Assembly: GCA_036345935.2 (NCBI GenBank)
Contig: JADWOT020000001.1
Location: 29,579,062 to 29,643,061, forward strand
Origin: Taenia hydatigena
Lineage: Eukaryota > Platyhelminthes > Cestoda > Cyclophyllidea > Taeniidae
DNA: 64,000 nucleotides
Direction: 5' to 3'
Below, in pieces: positions 48,118 to 59,164 of the stretch. Below the pieces are notes generated by a model. The model saw only the letters and a program-made list of their open reading frames with translations, had not been told where the DNA came from and did not search any database. The translations under genes and the position numbers were made by a program. How positions within the stretch are numbered: position 1 is the first letter of the stretch; each line of letters begins with the position of its first letter.

Positions 48118-48363
48118 ATGATCGCAGCCCAAACGCATACAACACATACACAAACACAGTACGAAACACAAGCACTGCAGCATACTTACAACCTATCACA
48201 CGCAGCCACTACCCACCCGCAACACAAACAAATCACCCAACCAGTCAGTTCTCTCCTCCAAAAAATAATGACAAGGAAAATTAGTTGTCCTTCATCACCT
48301 TTATCACTTTCAACGCAAACAATCCTATCGCTAGGCAGCACATCCCATGCCCATGTGGCCTAA
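48118..48363 (+). other. Conserved 81-codon frame upstream of gene copy A
   Basis: ATG to TAA, reading MIAAQTHTTHTQTQYETQAL and ending TSHAHVA. The reverse-strand partner 54621-54866 is the same length, with only a handful of residue changes and about 96 percent base identity. In each arm the frame ends about 25 bases before the start codon of a family gene copy. It could be a short upstream frame, part of a 5' exon, or simply sequence homogenised between the arms. Composition (His, Thr, Gln) gives no function. Confidence 0.35.
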
Positions 48364-48388
48364 GTAAGAACATCGAGAACTTTCAATC

Positions 48389-48755
48389 ATGTTACTCTTG
48401 CGGCAAATCAAAGTCATCATGCGCGTGGTAGACATTGAAGGAGCCGAAGAGGGCTTCCTCATGAGCATCCTCTTCTGCATGTGTGTATACGCACATGCAG
48501 ATGAGTCGAGCCAGTCAATGTCGCCCGTCGATGATGCTGCCCATGTGCGGCGCCCAGTCTTCACACTGCTGCTAGCCAAGTGTCCACTTAAGCAGCCCAG
48601 GCATCACCACCAGTAATGTGCATTTCAGAGGAGCGCCAGCAGGATGCAAAATGAGCAGTTGGAGACAGTACCACCACCATCGTCAACGTCTCAACCATCG
48701 CTGGCCTCACTCCCCTTGCTGCAGTACTCCCCACCTCAGTCGTCCATATCCGCCA
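48389..48755 (+). pseudogene. Gene family copy A, frame-broken
   Basis: The first exon opens at ATG 48389 and reads MLLLRQIKVIMRVVDIEGAE then SILFC, matching copy C. Where copy B has a donor (CTGGTAAGT) copy A has CTAGCCAAGT, so the splice site is lost and the frame runs on to 48616. A second exon-like segment (48629-48755) has a good acceptor (GCATTTCAG) and a donor GTGGGT, and ends PQSSIS like copy B. It lacks the acidic run and is out of phase with its own start. I read it as a decayed paralogue. A third exon could begin after the CTCTAG acceptor near 48966 but is not alignable. Confidence 0.5.
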
Positions 48756-51211
48756 GTGGGTTGAATGCACATTGCCTATCTTATTCCACCTCTCCCATGC
48801 CCACTCCCTCCTGCCACCACCACCACCATCTTCTTCTTTTCCTCCGCCTCCTCCTCCTCACTCACCTCCTTTCCACCTTCCCAAGAAGGAGGAACACACG
48901 TAATTCTTGGTGCCCACCAACTACTGCGGCACGTCGTCTGCACTACATTTCTTCACTTTCTCTAGGTCTCCGTGCCTACGTCCGACGTCGACGGTGTGGA
49001 ATGAAGGAGCACCAAGGCTTCGCACTATGAAGTGTGCACCCAACTAGCAGGATTAGATGGCGACACTACGACCACCATCACTGTCGGCACCAACGCTGAC
49101 CTGGCTCCACCCATTTCGTCGTCCACACTCGAACTCTACGCAGAGTAGAAATACAAACAGGAAAATATCATCACTACCCTCGAATCAGAGATGGATAAAG
49201 CGATAGGAGAAATAATCACCCACTTTACATCCTGCCCACGCTAACGATGCCGCAGCTTTGAGACAAAGTTTGCCATTCATCGCATCTCCCCGTCTTCCTT
49301 TCTCCTTCCTCCTCTTCTTCGGGGCGAACATAGAATGATGATACGTAAGTTGTACCAACCGCACAATTCTGCCATCACAGTGACACGTCGTAGCACAAGT
49401 CTTCTCCCAGCCGCCTTCCTCCTCTTCCTCCTCCTCCTTCTCCTTCTCCTCCTTCTCCTTTGCTCTCCATCACACCAAACAGCCGCCAAATACGTCTACG
49501 AAACCATTCACTGCAAATACCAAATCAGTGACTTAGTACTGTGGTGCCAACAATGCACGAGAAAGAGAGAGAAGAATAAGGAAAGCAAGAAATAGGGTAA
49601 AGAGATAAAGAATATGAAAAAAGAAGTAGGCATAGAACAGGTGGGGTACGATTTGAAATAGCCATCCAACATACATGCAGACATCGGCAAAGCAGACAAC
49701 AGGTCACCGCCGATGGAAGTGGCGACGAAGACAGTTCACCTCCATTGCTACGATAATCTTTCTAGACAGTTGTCAATGCGCCACCCTTTGACCAATCCAG
49801 ACACTGACAAGACAGACTCATTGCTCTTGCAGTGGGATTGCATGACATGATTGCAGTGCTCGTCAGACCAAAGCCATAAAAGCGAGGTCATGAAGAAGAA
49901 GCTCCACATGTGTGGAAGCCATCCATGCAAATTCTTGCAGAAAACCAGACACCCTATCTCCCCGCCACCATTGCCGTAACGAAGCAAAACACAATGCAAT
50001 GGGTTCAAAATCGCCGACCTTGTCAACAGCAGTAGTTTCGCATCCGTACGAACAAGTGCACGATTACCTTTCATAACATCAACTTAAACAACACCCCAGC
50101 CATAGTACTGCATCAGTAGCGACAATTCTGCACACAACGAACAAGGTTATGCACAGTGACGAATGCAGCATACAATTAAGCTAACATCAGAAAGAATTAA
50201 GGCTGCTCATATTCTCACCTAATAAACAGCTTGAATTTGTTCGAAATTGTCAACATTCACGCCTTCAACTGCAGCACTACATTCGGCATTACTAAAGCTC
50301 AGTGTGACACGGGGAGTTGTGGCATTAATGCATGGCCTTATGATGCAAAACGGATCGTCAGGCATCCAAGGCGTCGTGTAGGGGTAAAGGTGATGGTCTC
50401 ATTCAGGTTTCCTTCCCTTGCAGCATAATGAGGTCAGTGTGTCCGTGGAGTAAATGAGTCACTGGCTAGAAGGCATCGGGTACACTACTGTTGGTGAATT
50501 GAACTGGGAGGCAACAGCATCGCCGAAGTGTGTAGACAGGCATGGTGATGCACACTGAATAATGCATGACTTGCAGTCGTAAGTAGGAGCCAGTGAGCAT
50601 GTGGACGACTGGCATGGCAAGCGCTTGAACCTACCAAGCAAAGTGAATGGCGTTTTGCAGAGGACACCATCTCCCCACCACAATGTGGCTCACAGCAGAT
50701 GAGTTTAATCACGCACGTACACCTGTGGTGAGTTGGTGGAGCAGTTGAGTTGTGACAAGTGCGCCCTACACTACATTGCGTTGTTTGCAGATCACTCATG
50801 CCCTGCCTAACTCTATGCTCACTTCCATTTTCATTTCACATAGGCCCATATGGAGGCAGGAGGTCAAATTGAAGGTGGTGTTGTCGTTCTCAACACTGTC
50901 GCATATCCACTGAAAATGGACGACTCTCGACATGGAGGCACAAGTGGCTATCTACCAACTACTCATGCGTTTGCATCCAAACCTGCCCGCCCTTCCTCCT
51001 GTTTGTCTGTTTACCTGTCTGTCTGCTGTCTTTTGTCTGCCTACCTACCAACCTGCATGTCTCGCTGTCTGTCGGCAATAAATCAATTAATCAATCAATC
51101 AAACAACCAACCAATCGACATGTCGCATTTGAATGTCACTTGCACTATCACGTACACACGCTGAGGTAGGTTCGCTGCAGCCACTTCATGCCAGTCTTCT
51201 GTTAATAGAAA
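48756..51211. other. Left-arm-specific segment between copies A and B
   Basis: This about 2.4-kb segment has no partner in the right arm. It contains a polypyrimidine CTC/CTT tract (49405-49465) that creates a poly-Leu artefact frame, and mixed short frames with no splice support. The flanking copies A and B share about 80 bases in direct orientation at its borders (48421-48502 and 51222-51300). Confidence 0.5.
49405..49465. repeat. Polypyrimidine (CTC/CTT)n tract
   Basis: Tandem CTC, CTT and CTTCTC units on the plus strand. Frames across it read as Leu/Phe or Arg/Lys runs and are not evidence of a gene. Confidence 0.85.
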
Positions 51212-52824
51212 ATGAGCAATTACGTAGTTGATATTGCGAGAGCCGAGAAAGACTTCCTCCTGAGCATCCTCTTCTGCGTGTACAGGTACATGCAGATGAG
51301 CGAAGCTAGTCGGAGATGTCTGTGTGCAGCTCCGAGTGTTCAATCTGCTGGTAAGTGTGCGATTGAGTGGCGTCAGCGTCACTAATAACACTGTGTGTTT
51401 CAGAGGAGGGCGAGCTGGTCGTGATTGAGGAGGCGGAGCCAGCACAGCCAACGCAGCCGTCGGAGTCAACGGAGCCGGAGGAGCTCGCGGAGGAGCAGGA
51501 GGAGGAGGAGGAGGAGATGCTAATGCCATCATCGCCGTCTCAAGCATCGCTGGCCTCACCCATCCTGTCCCAGTCCTCCCCATCTCAGTCCTCTATATCC
51601 TCCAGTACGTTGCTTGAACATGGTCTATCTCATCCTTCGTTTCTCATGTCTACTCCCTCCACGCTTTCATACTGCCTGCTCCTTCCCTCATTCTGTGTCT
51701 CCCATTTCTTTCAGGCATCCATGCATTCATTTTATGCATTCATTCATCCATTCATTGATGAGACTCACTCTTGAACCAATTCGGTGTGGTGAACCACTTC
51801 GCCGTCTACTTCTCCTCCTCCTCCACCTTCTTTCCCATTCCCTTCACGTAGGCTTAGAGGTGAACTACGAAGTGGAGGACTGGCTCATTCCTCACCAGGA
51901 CCGTGAGGGGCAGGCGCAGGGAGAAGGGTCAGCTATGTCACCCACCACCAGTGGCACGCCCACCTCCCACTACCTCAGCGCCTCCTCACCCAACCACGTG
52001 GTTGGTGTCTCTTGGGGAGGTGGCGACAATGATGCGGTGCAGCCAATGAGAGTGCCAATTACACATGAATCGTCATCATCGCTCGTCCGTCTCGAGGGTA
52101 GGCAGGAGTCGGTGGAGGCCAACACTCCCCCACCTATCCGCTCATCCACTCACGAAATCGTTAGTCCAGACAGCACGTCGGGTGAGTGAATACCACCTAC
52201 CACCCACCTCTCTCCACTCTCCACCTACCCATCCATCATCCATCGTCCATCGTCGTCGGAGTCGTCATCATCATCGATTTTTCTATCATTTTACGGTTGA
52301 ATCGGAGGCTCGTCAACAGTCCCTTCGCCTTTCAGTAAGTGCGCCTTCTTCTACCTATAATACTACTACCACCANCCACCTCTCTCTACTCTCCACCTAC
52401 CCATCCATCATCCATCATCCATCGTCGTCGGCGTCGTCATCATCATCGATTTTTCTCTCATTTGACAGTTGGATCGGAGGCTCGTCAACAGTCCCTTCGC
52501 CTTTCAGTAAGTGCGCCTTCTTCTACCTATACTACTACTACCACCACTACTAATACTACCACTACGACTGCTTCGGCTGTTGATGCTGCTATCTACTTTA
52601 TTCTTGCCTCATTATCTCGTGCAATTTTGATGACACATACATGTGCGTAGCAAACGCGACTGCAGTTCCTTTACACTCTCCTCTCTTTCCTCCCTTCTCC
52701 CCCTTCCCCCACCCACCCCTTTTTTTCTCCCTCATTACGCCTTTTGCCTTTACAGTGGAGAAGACGCCTTCGTAACAACATCCGACGCGTGCTGCGCTCA
52801 CTTTCTTCTTGCTGTCGCCGTTGA
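51212..52824 (+). CDS. Gene family copy B, five exons, acidic/Ser-rich protein
   Basis: Exons at 51212-51350, 51404-51604, 51852-52181, 52469-52506 and 52756-52824 join in phase into 777 bases (258 residues plus TGA). Introns are 53, 247, 287 and 249 nt, all GT-AG (GTAAGT, GTACGT, GTGAGT, GTAAGT). The start ATG at 51212 has A at -3. In order the product has a short hydrophobic patch (FLLSILFCVY, residues 15-24), an acidic and Gln/Pro tract with EEQEEEEEE, a Pro/Ser tract, a 110-residue exon-3 region starting LEVNYEVEDWLIPHQDR, a 38-nt micro-exon (VGSEARQQSLRLS), and a basic C-terminus WRRRLRNNIRRVLRSL. No known domain recognised and no polyadenylation signal seen nearby. The micro-exon lies in a tandem duplication, of which only the second unit has an AG acceptor. 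Confidence 0.65.
52203..52548 (+). repeat. Tandem duplication containing the micro-exon
   Basis: Two units of about 173 bases (52203-52375 and 52376-52548) are nearly identical: CCATCCATCATCCAT, GTCGTC, ATCATCATCGATTTTTCT, the micro-exon, then GTAAGTGCGCCTTCTTC. Unit 1 has TTTTACGG where unit 2 has TTTGACAG, so unit 1 lacks a 3' splice site. The single N (52375) marks the junction and may reflect an assembly ambiguity in copy number. Confidence 0.85.
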
Positions 52825-53004
52825 TGCTGTAGTTGCTGCTGTTGCCGTTATCGTTTCGGGTTCAGTGACCCGTAAATGCAATGCTTTTTTACATGCTTGA
52901 TTGAAACAGATGGTGCCTTATTAGCGCCACCAACACAGCGTCCAAACCATGGGAGAGTGGGTAGACGGACGCTCCTCATCGCCAAAGGCCGACGTCATGT
53001 TTGC

Positions 53005-53735
53005 TGTCATCTGAAAACGCAGCTTACACCCCACCAACCAACAAGATGTTAGGCGGGATATGGTACAAGTGCTCATCTTTTGTGAAGGTGATCGACACTT
53101 GCAAGTCAATGTAGGTAAGGTCAGTCCATTGCTCCAATTGAGCAACGCGTCTATTCGTTTTGAATATGAACTTTGCTACAAAACACATGCTTGAAGTAAA
53201 TAGACGTGCACGACTAATTGACAAAATGACATTCCTCACTGTCGTTTAAACCACTTTTACGACTTGTTGGCAAACCTTACAGCATCACTATTATGCATTT
53301 ACATTACTGATATACAAATATTAAAAACTTTCTCATTTAGCGCGCTTTGTAAATTGCCATTAGTACGTTCGCTACTCAAATTATACGCAAAAGTCTAAAA
53401 TGTTGGTATTTGTCGTAATTATGATTCCATCAAAAATACATAGAAATTCAAAGTCTGTTTGTTTTACCGGACGAACTTTGAACTGATTAGCCAGATTTGT
53501 GCACGGCTTGCGTAAGTGGTGCGCGCTTTTGGGGGTAAATTTTGTGGAATAATGCGCCTTTATCCGCTGCCAAAAGTTGGGAGCTTGGTAAGCACTGAGT
53601 ATCTTTTGGTTACTTTTACTTAGTCAGTTGCTGTGAGGTAGTTTAAATGTCGATTTGTTCCCTTTATACACACTTGTTAGAGTAGACGCAAATACCTCTT
53701 AATGTGGCTGTTGACGGTTACTTTTCAACTGCAGG
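53005..53735 (-). repeat. R repeat, copy 1
   Basis: Direct-orientation relative of copy 2 (55545-56285, about 83 percent by eye) and inverted relative of copy 3. On the minus strand it reads SSMCFVAKFIFKTNRRVAQL, then EQWTDLTYIDLQVSITFTKD and LLVGGV, open for 71 codons (53024-53239). Its edge at 53735 joins the intron that follows exon 3 of gene copy C, replacing that gene's last two exons. Confidence 0.65.
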
Positions 53736-53758
53736 GTTGGTAGGTGGTGGTCACTCAC

Positions 53759-54595
53759 CCGTCGTGCTGTCTGGACTAACGACTTCGTGAGTGGATGAGC
53801 GGATTGGTGGGGGAGTGTTGGCCTCCACCGACTCCTGCCTACCCTCGAGACGGACGAGCGATGATGACGATCCATGTGTAATTGGCACTCTCATTGGCTG
53901 CACCGCATCATTGTCGCCACCTCCCCACGAGGCACCAACCACGTGGTTGGGTGAGGAGGCGCTGAGGTAGTGGGAGGTGGGCGTGCCACTGGTGGTGGGT
54001 GACATAGCTGACCCTTCTCCCTGCGCCTGCGCCTGCCCCTCACGGTCCTGGTGAGGAATGAGCAAGTCCTGCACTTCGTAGTTCACCTCTAAGCCTACGT
54101 GAAGGGAAGGAGGAGAAGTGGTTCACCACACCGAATTGGTTAGAGAGTGAGTCTCATCAATGAATGAGTGAATGAAGGCATAAAACGAAAGCGTGGAGGG
54201 AGTAGACATGAAAAACGAGGACTGGGACAGGGTGGTTGAGGACAGCGATGCTTGAGACGGCGATGATGGCATTAGCGTCTCCTCCTCCTCCGCGACCTCC
54301 TCCAGCTCCGTTGATTCCGACGGCTGCAATGGCTGCGTTGGCTGTGCTGGCTCCACCTCCTCAATCACGACCAGCTCGCCCTCCTCTGAAACACACAGTA
54401 ACGCTGACGCTGCTCAATCGCACAACGCTTACCAGCAGATTGAACACTCGTCACCGCACACAGACATCTCCGACGAGCTTCGCTCATCTGCATGTAGCTG
54501 TACACGCAGAAGAGAATGCTCAGGGGGAAGTCCTCCTCGGCTCCTTCAATGTCTACTACGTGCATGATGACTTTGAATTGCCGCAAGACTAACAT
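53759..54595 (-). pseudogene. Gene family copy C, truncated and donor-less
   Basis: On the minus strand exon 1 (54595-54433) reads MLVLRQFKVIMHVVDIEGAE and ends in GTAAGC. After a 47-nt intron, exon 2 starts at 54385 with EEGELVVIEEVEP. A deletion then removes the end of exon 2, its donor and the first intron bases, so the frame reads FFMSTPS and runs on to 54123. Exon 3 (54094-53759) is intact with its acceptor and GTGAGT donor. It is 336 bases against 330 in copy B (two extra residues, AQ) with about 8 substitutions. Exons 4 and 5 are absent because R copy 1 begins right after exon 3. Translation of the full protein seems impossible. Confidence 0.6.
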
Positions 54596-54620
54596 GATTG
54601 ATCGTTCTCTATGTTCTTAC

Positions 54621-54866
54621 TTAGGCCACATGGGCATGGGATGTGCTGCCTAGCGATAGGATTGTTTGCGTTGAAATTAATAAAGGCGATGAAGGACAAC
54701 TAATTTTCCTTGTCATTATTATTTGGAGGAGAGAACTGACTGGTTGGGTGATTTGATTATGTTGCGCGTGGGTAGTGGCTGCATGTGATAGGTTGTAAGT
54801 ATGCTGCAGTGCTTGTGTTTCGTACTGTGTTTGTGTGTGTGTTGTATGCGTTTGGGCTGCGATCAT
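54621..54866 (-). other. Partner of the 48.12-kb frame
   Basis: 81 codons on the minus strand, MIAAQTHTTHTQTQYETQAL to TSHAHVA, with about 96 percent base identity to 48118-48363. It sits the same distance upstream of gene copy C as its partner does of copy A. Confidence 0.35.
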
Positions 54867-55544
54867 GAAGAGTCGTTGTTAGTTGGCTGTGGGAGGAGAG
54901 TGGAGAATCTGAAGAGCCTCCTTCCTCTTCTAAGACGGAGAAGAAGAAGAAGTATTAATGGAGATGTGTATGCTCATAGGAAGCTCGGTGTTGAGGGATG
55001 TGTGGCGCGCGATCAAATTAGACAGATAGATAGATGGATGGAAGGAAGGGCGGAAGGAAGAAAGGAAGGAAGGAAGGAGGGAGGGATGAAGACTTGGATT
55101 TGTGAAGGTGTAGGCGAGAGGAAGAAGTGGGGAGTAGTGAAGTTGTGAGCTGCACAGAAGCGAGAGTTGTGAATTGATGAACCGTGGAGATGGGGTAGGG
55201 TAGCTGTCGTGTCTCTTGACAGAGGGAATCAAAAAGTTCAGATCATTCCACACAAAAGTAATCCTGTTAAATTGTCGAGCGCTCCTACCTCTATCATGAT
55301 CAACTATCCCAGTAGAATCGAGCCTGTTTTCACAATTGCATTCTGGTTACTGGCAGATCAGGTAAGTTTAGACAATTAGCAGTCATGTCATGACAGCTAC
55401 CACAAGAGGTAGAAGGTCAGGTGGCACTCTACTGAATGGAACAACTGCCAATGTGATTGATGCTCAAATCAGGAAGTACTTACGAAGTTGGCCACTGTAC
55501 CACTGCGTCTACGTATAGTGAGATGTGCAGGCATCGCAACCGAA

Positions 55545-56285
55545 AAATTGTCATCTGAAAACGTAGCTTACTCCCCACCAGCCAACAAGATGTTAGGCGG
55601 GATTTGGTACAAGTGCTCATCTTTTGTGAAGATGATCGACACTTGCAAGTCAATGTGAGTAAGGTCAGTTTATTGCTCCAATTGAGCAACGCGTCTATTT
55701 ATTTTGAATATGAACTTTGCTACAAAACACATGCTAAAAGTAAATTGAAGTGAACAACCAATTGACGAAATGACGTTACTCATTGTTTTTGAACTGCCTT
55801 TACGATTTGCTGACGGACCTCGCAATATCACTATTATGCATTTATATTACTAATATGTAAATATTAACAGTGTTCTCATTTTGTGCACTTTGTAAACTGT
55901 CATTCGTATGCTTGCTGCCCAAATTATACCAAAAGTCGAAACTGTTGGTATTCGTCGTAATTATGGTTCCATCAAAAATACATAAAAATTTAAAGCTTAT
56001 TTGTTTCATCGGACGAACTTTGAACTGATTAGACAGATTTGTGCGCGGCTTGCGTAGTTTGCACGTGTTTTCGGGGTTAGTTTTTCTGAGTTAATGCGCC
56101 TTCATCTGCTGCCAAAAGTTGGGAAGCCAGTAAGTATTAAGTATCCTTTTATTATTTTTAGTTAGCTAGTTGTTGTGAGGTACTTTATATGTCGATTTGT
56201 TTCCTTTATACACATACTTGTTAGAGTAGACGCAAATGCCTCTTAATGTGGCTGCTGACGGTTTCTTTTTATCTGCAAGGTCTTC
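55545..56285 (-). repeat. R repeat, copy 2
   Basis: Syntenic partner of R copy 3 within the inverted duplication, and in direct orientation to R copy 1. The minus-strand frame reads SMCFVAKFIFK then RVAQLEQ and meets a stop, after which TDLTHIDLQVSIIFTKDEHL follows. It carries GTGTATAAAGG, the TATA-like segment, near its 5' side. Confidence 0.65.
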
Positions 56286-59164
56286 TCACGTGCATTCTTT
56301 CCTGTATAGATATAAATTTCGACTGTTTTTGCGGTTTGTGAGGTTATTTGTTTTTACTGACGTTTGAATTTGAGCATTGGGGCGTGATTTTGTGGAGAGG
56401 TGCTAAAACATTACGAAGTCTTTGGAAATTACGTGCTTGGTGCTTTCTTGAAAATAAGCACCAATTTTACGAGTGTGTCGATGTATGCTTTTGCCTTTAC
56501 CAGTTTATTTGTTAGACCAACCTTTTCAGAAACAGCCGCAGTTGCTTTCATAACTTTGTGATTTCCATTTGCACTGCCTGATCGCGTTGAAGTTGTTAAT
56601 GCAAAACACTACTTTGGATTGAGTGCGATTGATTTAACTGTTTTTAAGCGGTTCCTTACTTTAGTAAGAATGAGTTTTGATGAATGAGGTCCAATTTGAT
56701 AAAGGGACTTGCAACTTTGGTAAAGTGAACGCAAAAGTCTCATATTATGGCTGTTAGGACGTTTTGTTTTCCAACTACGATGCCTACTCACGTACACTTT
56801 TCGCTGTATGACACCTCGAGTGATAAGTTAAGATTGTTTTGGCAATTTGTAATTTGTTTGCTTTCTCACTACGAAGTGTTAACCATATTTATAAATCTTA
56901 TTATGCATTATTTAGCTCGTTTTCGTGCTAGAATGGACACTGAAGAAGAAGAAGCTGCATCAGTAATGAGCGCGAATCTCGTCTTTGTTATCACTTTACA
57001 CATTTCTCAGGTAAGATTGGATTGTGCTTAATGAGTTGTTGTTGTCCTTTTTCGTGTGGGCAGCGATGGAATTAGTGTTCGTCCATATGTTGGTTGGAAA
57101 AGTGCTGTTCTCCTTTACCTGCTTCACCTGCGCGATTTCCATTACTATGATATGCGTGTTGTTGGCGCACATATGGATGGCGGAGGAGTGGGTGCAGGAC
57201 GAGGGTTGTTTGTTGTGTCGATATGATCCCTGCTTTGAAACATGTTGTGTAGAGGGCCTAAGTGATGGCTTAATGGTAGGTTGCTCGGCTTTGACGGCAT
57301 GAGTTGGTGTCTCTGAGTGTGGTGGACGCAGCAGGGTTAGGAGCGGAGGAAGAAGGAGTGGCTAGTGTGAAGCTTGGGCATCACCACACAGACTGTACTT
57401 TGTAGCAGTCCTAAGTGTTTGTTTGTTGAGGTGCCTGTTTCTTTTTCTCCTATTAGTAGTTATGTTTGTGTATGTTAGCTTTGCAGCGCTTTGGACCCCC
57501 GCACATTGGTCTTTCCATTGTTTGTTTTTTTCCTTTTTAGATGCCACAAACTTACCTTGGTGGTTGTGATGGTGAAGTAACGTGATGAGTGTGTGGAATG
57601 GTAGGCAATGCAAGATGTTGGCGTGATTCGCGGTGGCGTCTCCGTCTGGATTGTGCGATGCGACTGTTGGCATGGACGACAGGGTCTACTACTGCTATTA
57701 TGCCTCCGTATGTTTGTCTTCGCGGGCATGGGTGGCTGGGTGATTAATTGGATGGGTGGCGGCGAAGGAGGGGAAAGGCTAGGGAGCTCTGCCGTGGGTG
57801 TGTGAAAGAGTGAAGGAGACGTTTACTTATGACGACGACAACGACAACGAATGGAAGCGCTATGGGCCAGAGTTCGATGGTGGCAACTGCGGTATGTTTT
57901 GTTTCCGCAGGTACGGAAATGTATTTGCGGTGGGAGGGTGGAAGTTAATTTGTTGTTGACTGTAAAGGTGATGAATGGTGGTGCATCATCTTAGAGGAGG
58001 TAAGTAAGTGGGTAGGTCTCCACTGTTGGATGTGTTGGGCGCGAACTATCGAGAGGAGGTGGGGGCGACTGTCGTGCTTCTCCTACTACTATTGCGACTT
58101 GGCCTTAGGAGTGAGAATGGATGGAAAAGGAGGGGATGGGAGGGACCGTGTAGGGAGTATCTGGGGTAGGAAGCTGGGGTGGTTTCCGACCTCATCTGGA
58201 CTAGTTACTATCGGGGTTGGGGTTGGGGCTGAGGTTGGGATGGGATGTGGTTTGTGCGCTGTGGCGTGTCACTTGGGTGGATTCGTGGTGGTCCCTCGTG
58301 TCGGCATGGGGATTGGGTGTTGTTTTTGAAGTTGTCAGTTTCCGTGTATTCTGAAAAGGTAGAAAGTGTTGGAGGAAAAGATGGAAATGTATTTTGCAGC
58401 CTTAAAGCACTAGCAGTAGTCAGTATTTGCGGTTGAACTAATTGGTGAAAAGGGTTAAACGCATTAAAGTGTGTGAATTTTAATACTACTAAATGTATTT
58501 ACTGATGCAAAAGCCTAAGTTGACATTAGGGAAGGCGGATCGGTGGTCACTTTTGAAAGACTGTCTCCTTCTCTTCAAAAGTCGTTGAAAGAAGAAGTGT
58601 GGCGATTAGGTGTTGTTCAAAGCGATTGAGTGGGTCCTTCGCAGTAGTAAGGGACGATGCTTTAAAATGTGCATATTTCATAGTCGTTGATGAAGACTGT
58701 TTCAGCGAGTGGTCTGGTGCATTCGAGGAAGCTGTGACTATGGCAGTGAAGGAAACAAATTATCTAGCAGAAATGTGAAAGTGTGTCTGATTTGGCTCCA
58801 CCCGAGTGCGTGACGAAGGTGGCTCTGATTGCAACCAGTGCTTAGGTAATGCTGTAGCCTCGATTTTCTAAATTGGATTTCTTGTAGAAGACCTTACTCC
58901 CATCAGTCATCGCGGTAATCCAGCAAACTTTTGAAGTGAGGTGGAGAATAGCGTCACCAGGGTATAGACAGAAAGCGGTGTGCAAGGGGGATAAGGCTGG
59001 GCTTAAGGTGATCGTTGCCTCGTACCGGCACGAAGCTATCTCAGGAGAAGCGATGCCTTAGGACAAACAGTGGGAAACAAGAGGAAACGAATACGATTCG
59101 AGGTTGTTTGCCGCATAAGGAGCATAAGCCCTAGGTGCATGCGTTCATTCCGCATGATTGTTTT

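Larger units (their letters stand above)
42480..52205. repeat. Left arm of large inverted duplication
   Basis: Successive blocks of this arm match the right arm in reverse complement: 42480-43045 with 58335-58880, 43695-44500 with 57540-58330, 44500-45790 with 56290-57540, 45790-46870 with 55190-56290, 47780-48500 with 54470-55185, and 51220-52205 with 53735-54520. Segments 43045-43695, 46870-47780 and 48500-51220 have no partner in the right arm. Divergence is uneven: about 96 to 98 percent identical around 48.12-48.36 and 51.85-52.18 kb, but nearer 83-85 percent around 44.0-44.2 kb, judged by eye. Confidence 0.8.
53735..58880. repeat. Right arm of large inverted duplication
   Basis: Reverse-complement partner of 42480-52205 (blocks listed there). 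It is shorter by about 4.3 kb in total because three left-arm segments are missing. Frames that look protein-like in both arms (for example the GWKSAVLLYLLHLRDFHYYD region at 57.06-57.25 kb and its partner at 44.77-44.95 kb) change residues in every frame, so I do not call genes there. Confidence 0.8.

Noticed and set aside
47890..48183. Lys/Glu/Gly tandem-repeat protein on the minus strand, and its partner at 54801-55148
   Set aside because: It is a direct translation of the TTCC/GGAA microsatellite.
49277..49595. Poly-Leu (+) and poly-Arg (-) frames resembling a signal peptide or nuclear signal
   Set aside because: They are translations of a CTC/CTT tract and have no splice or homology support.
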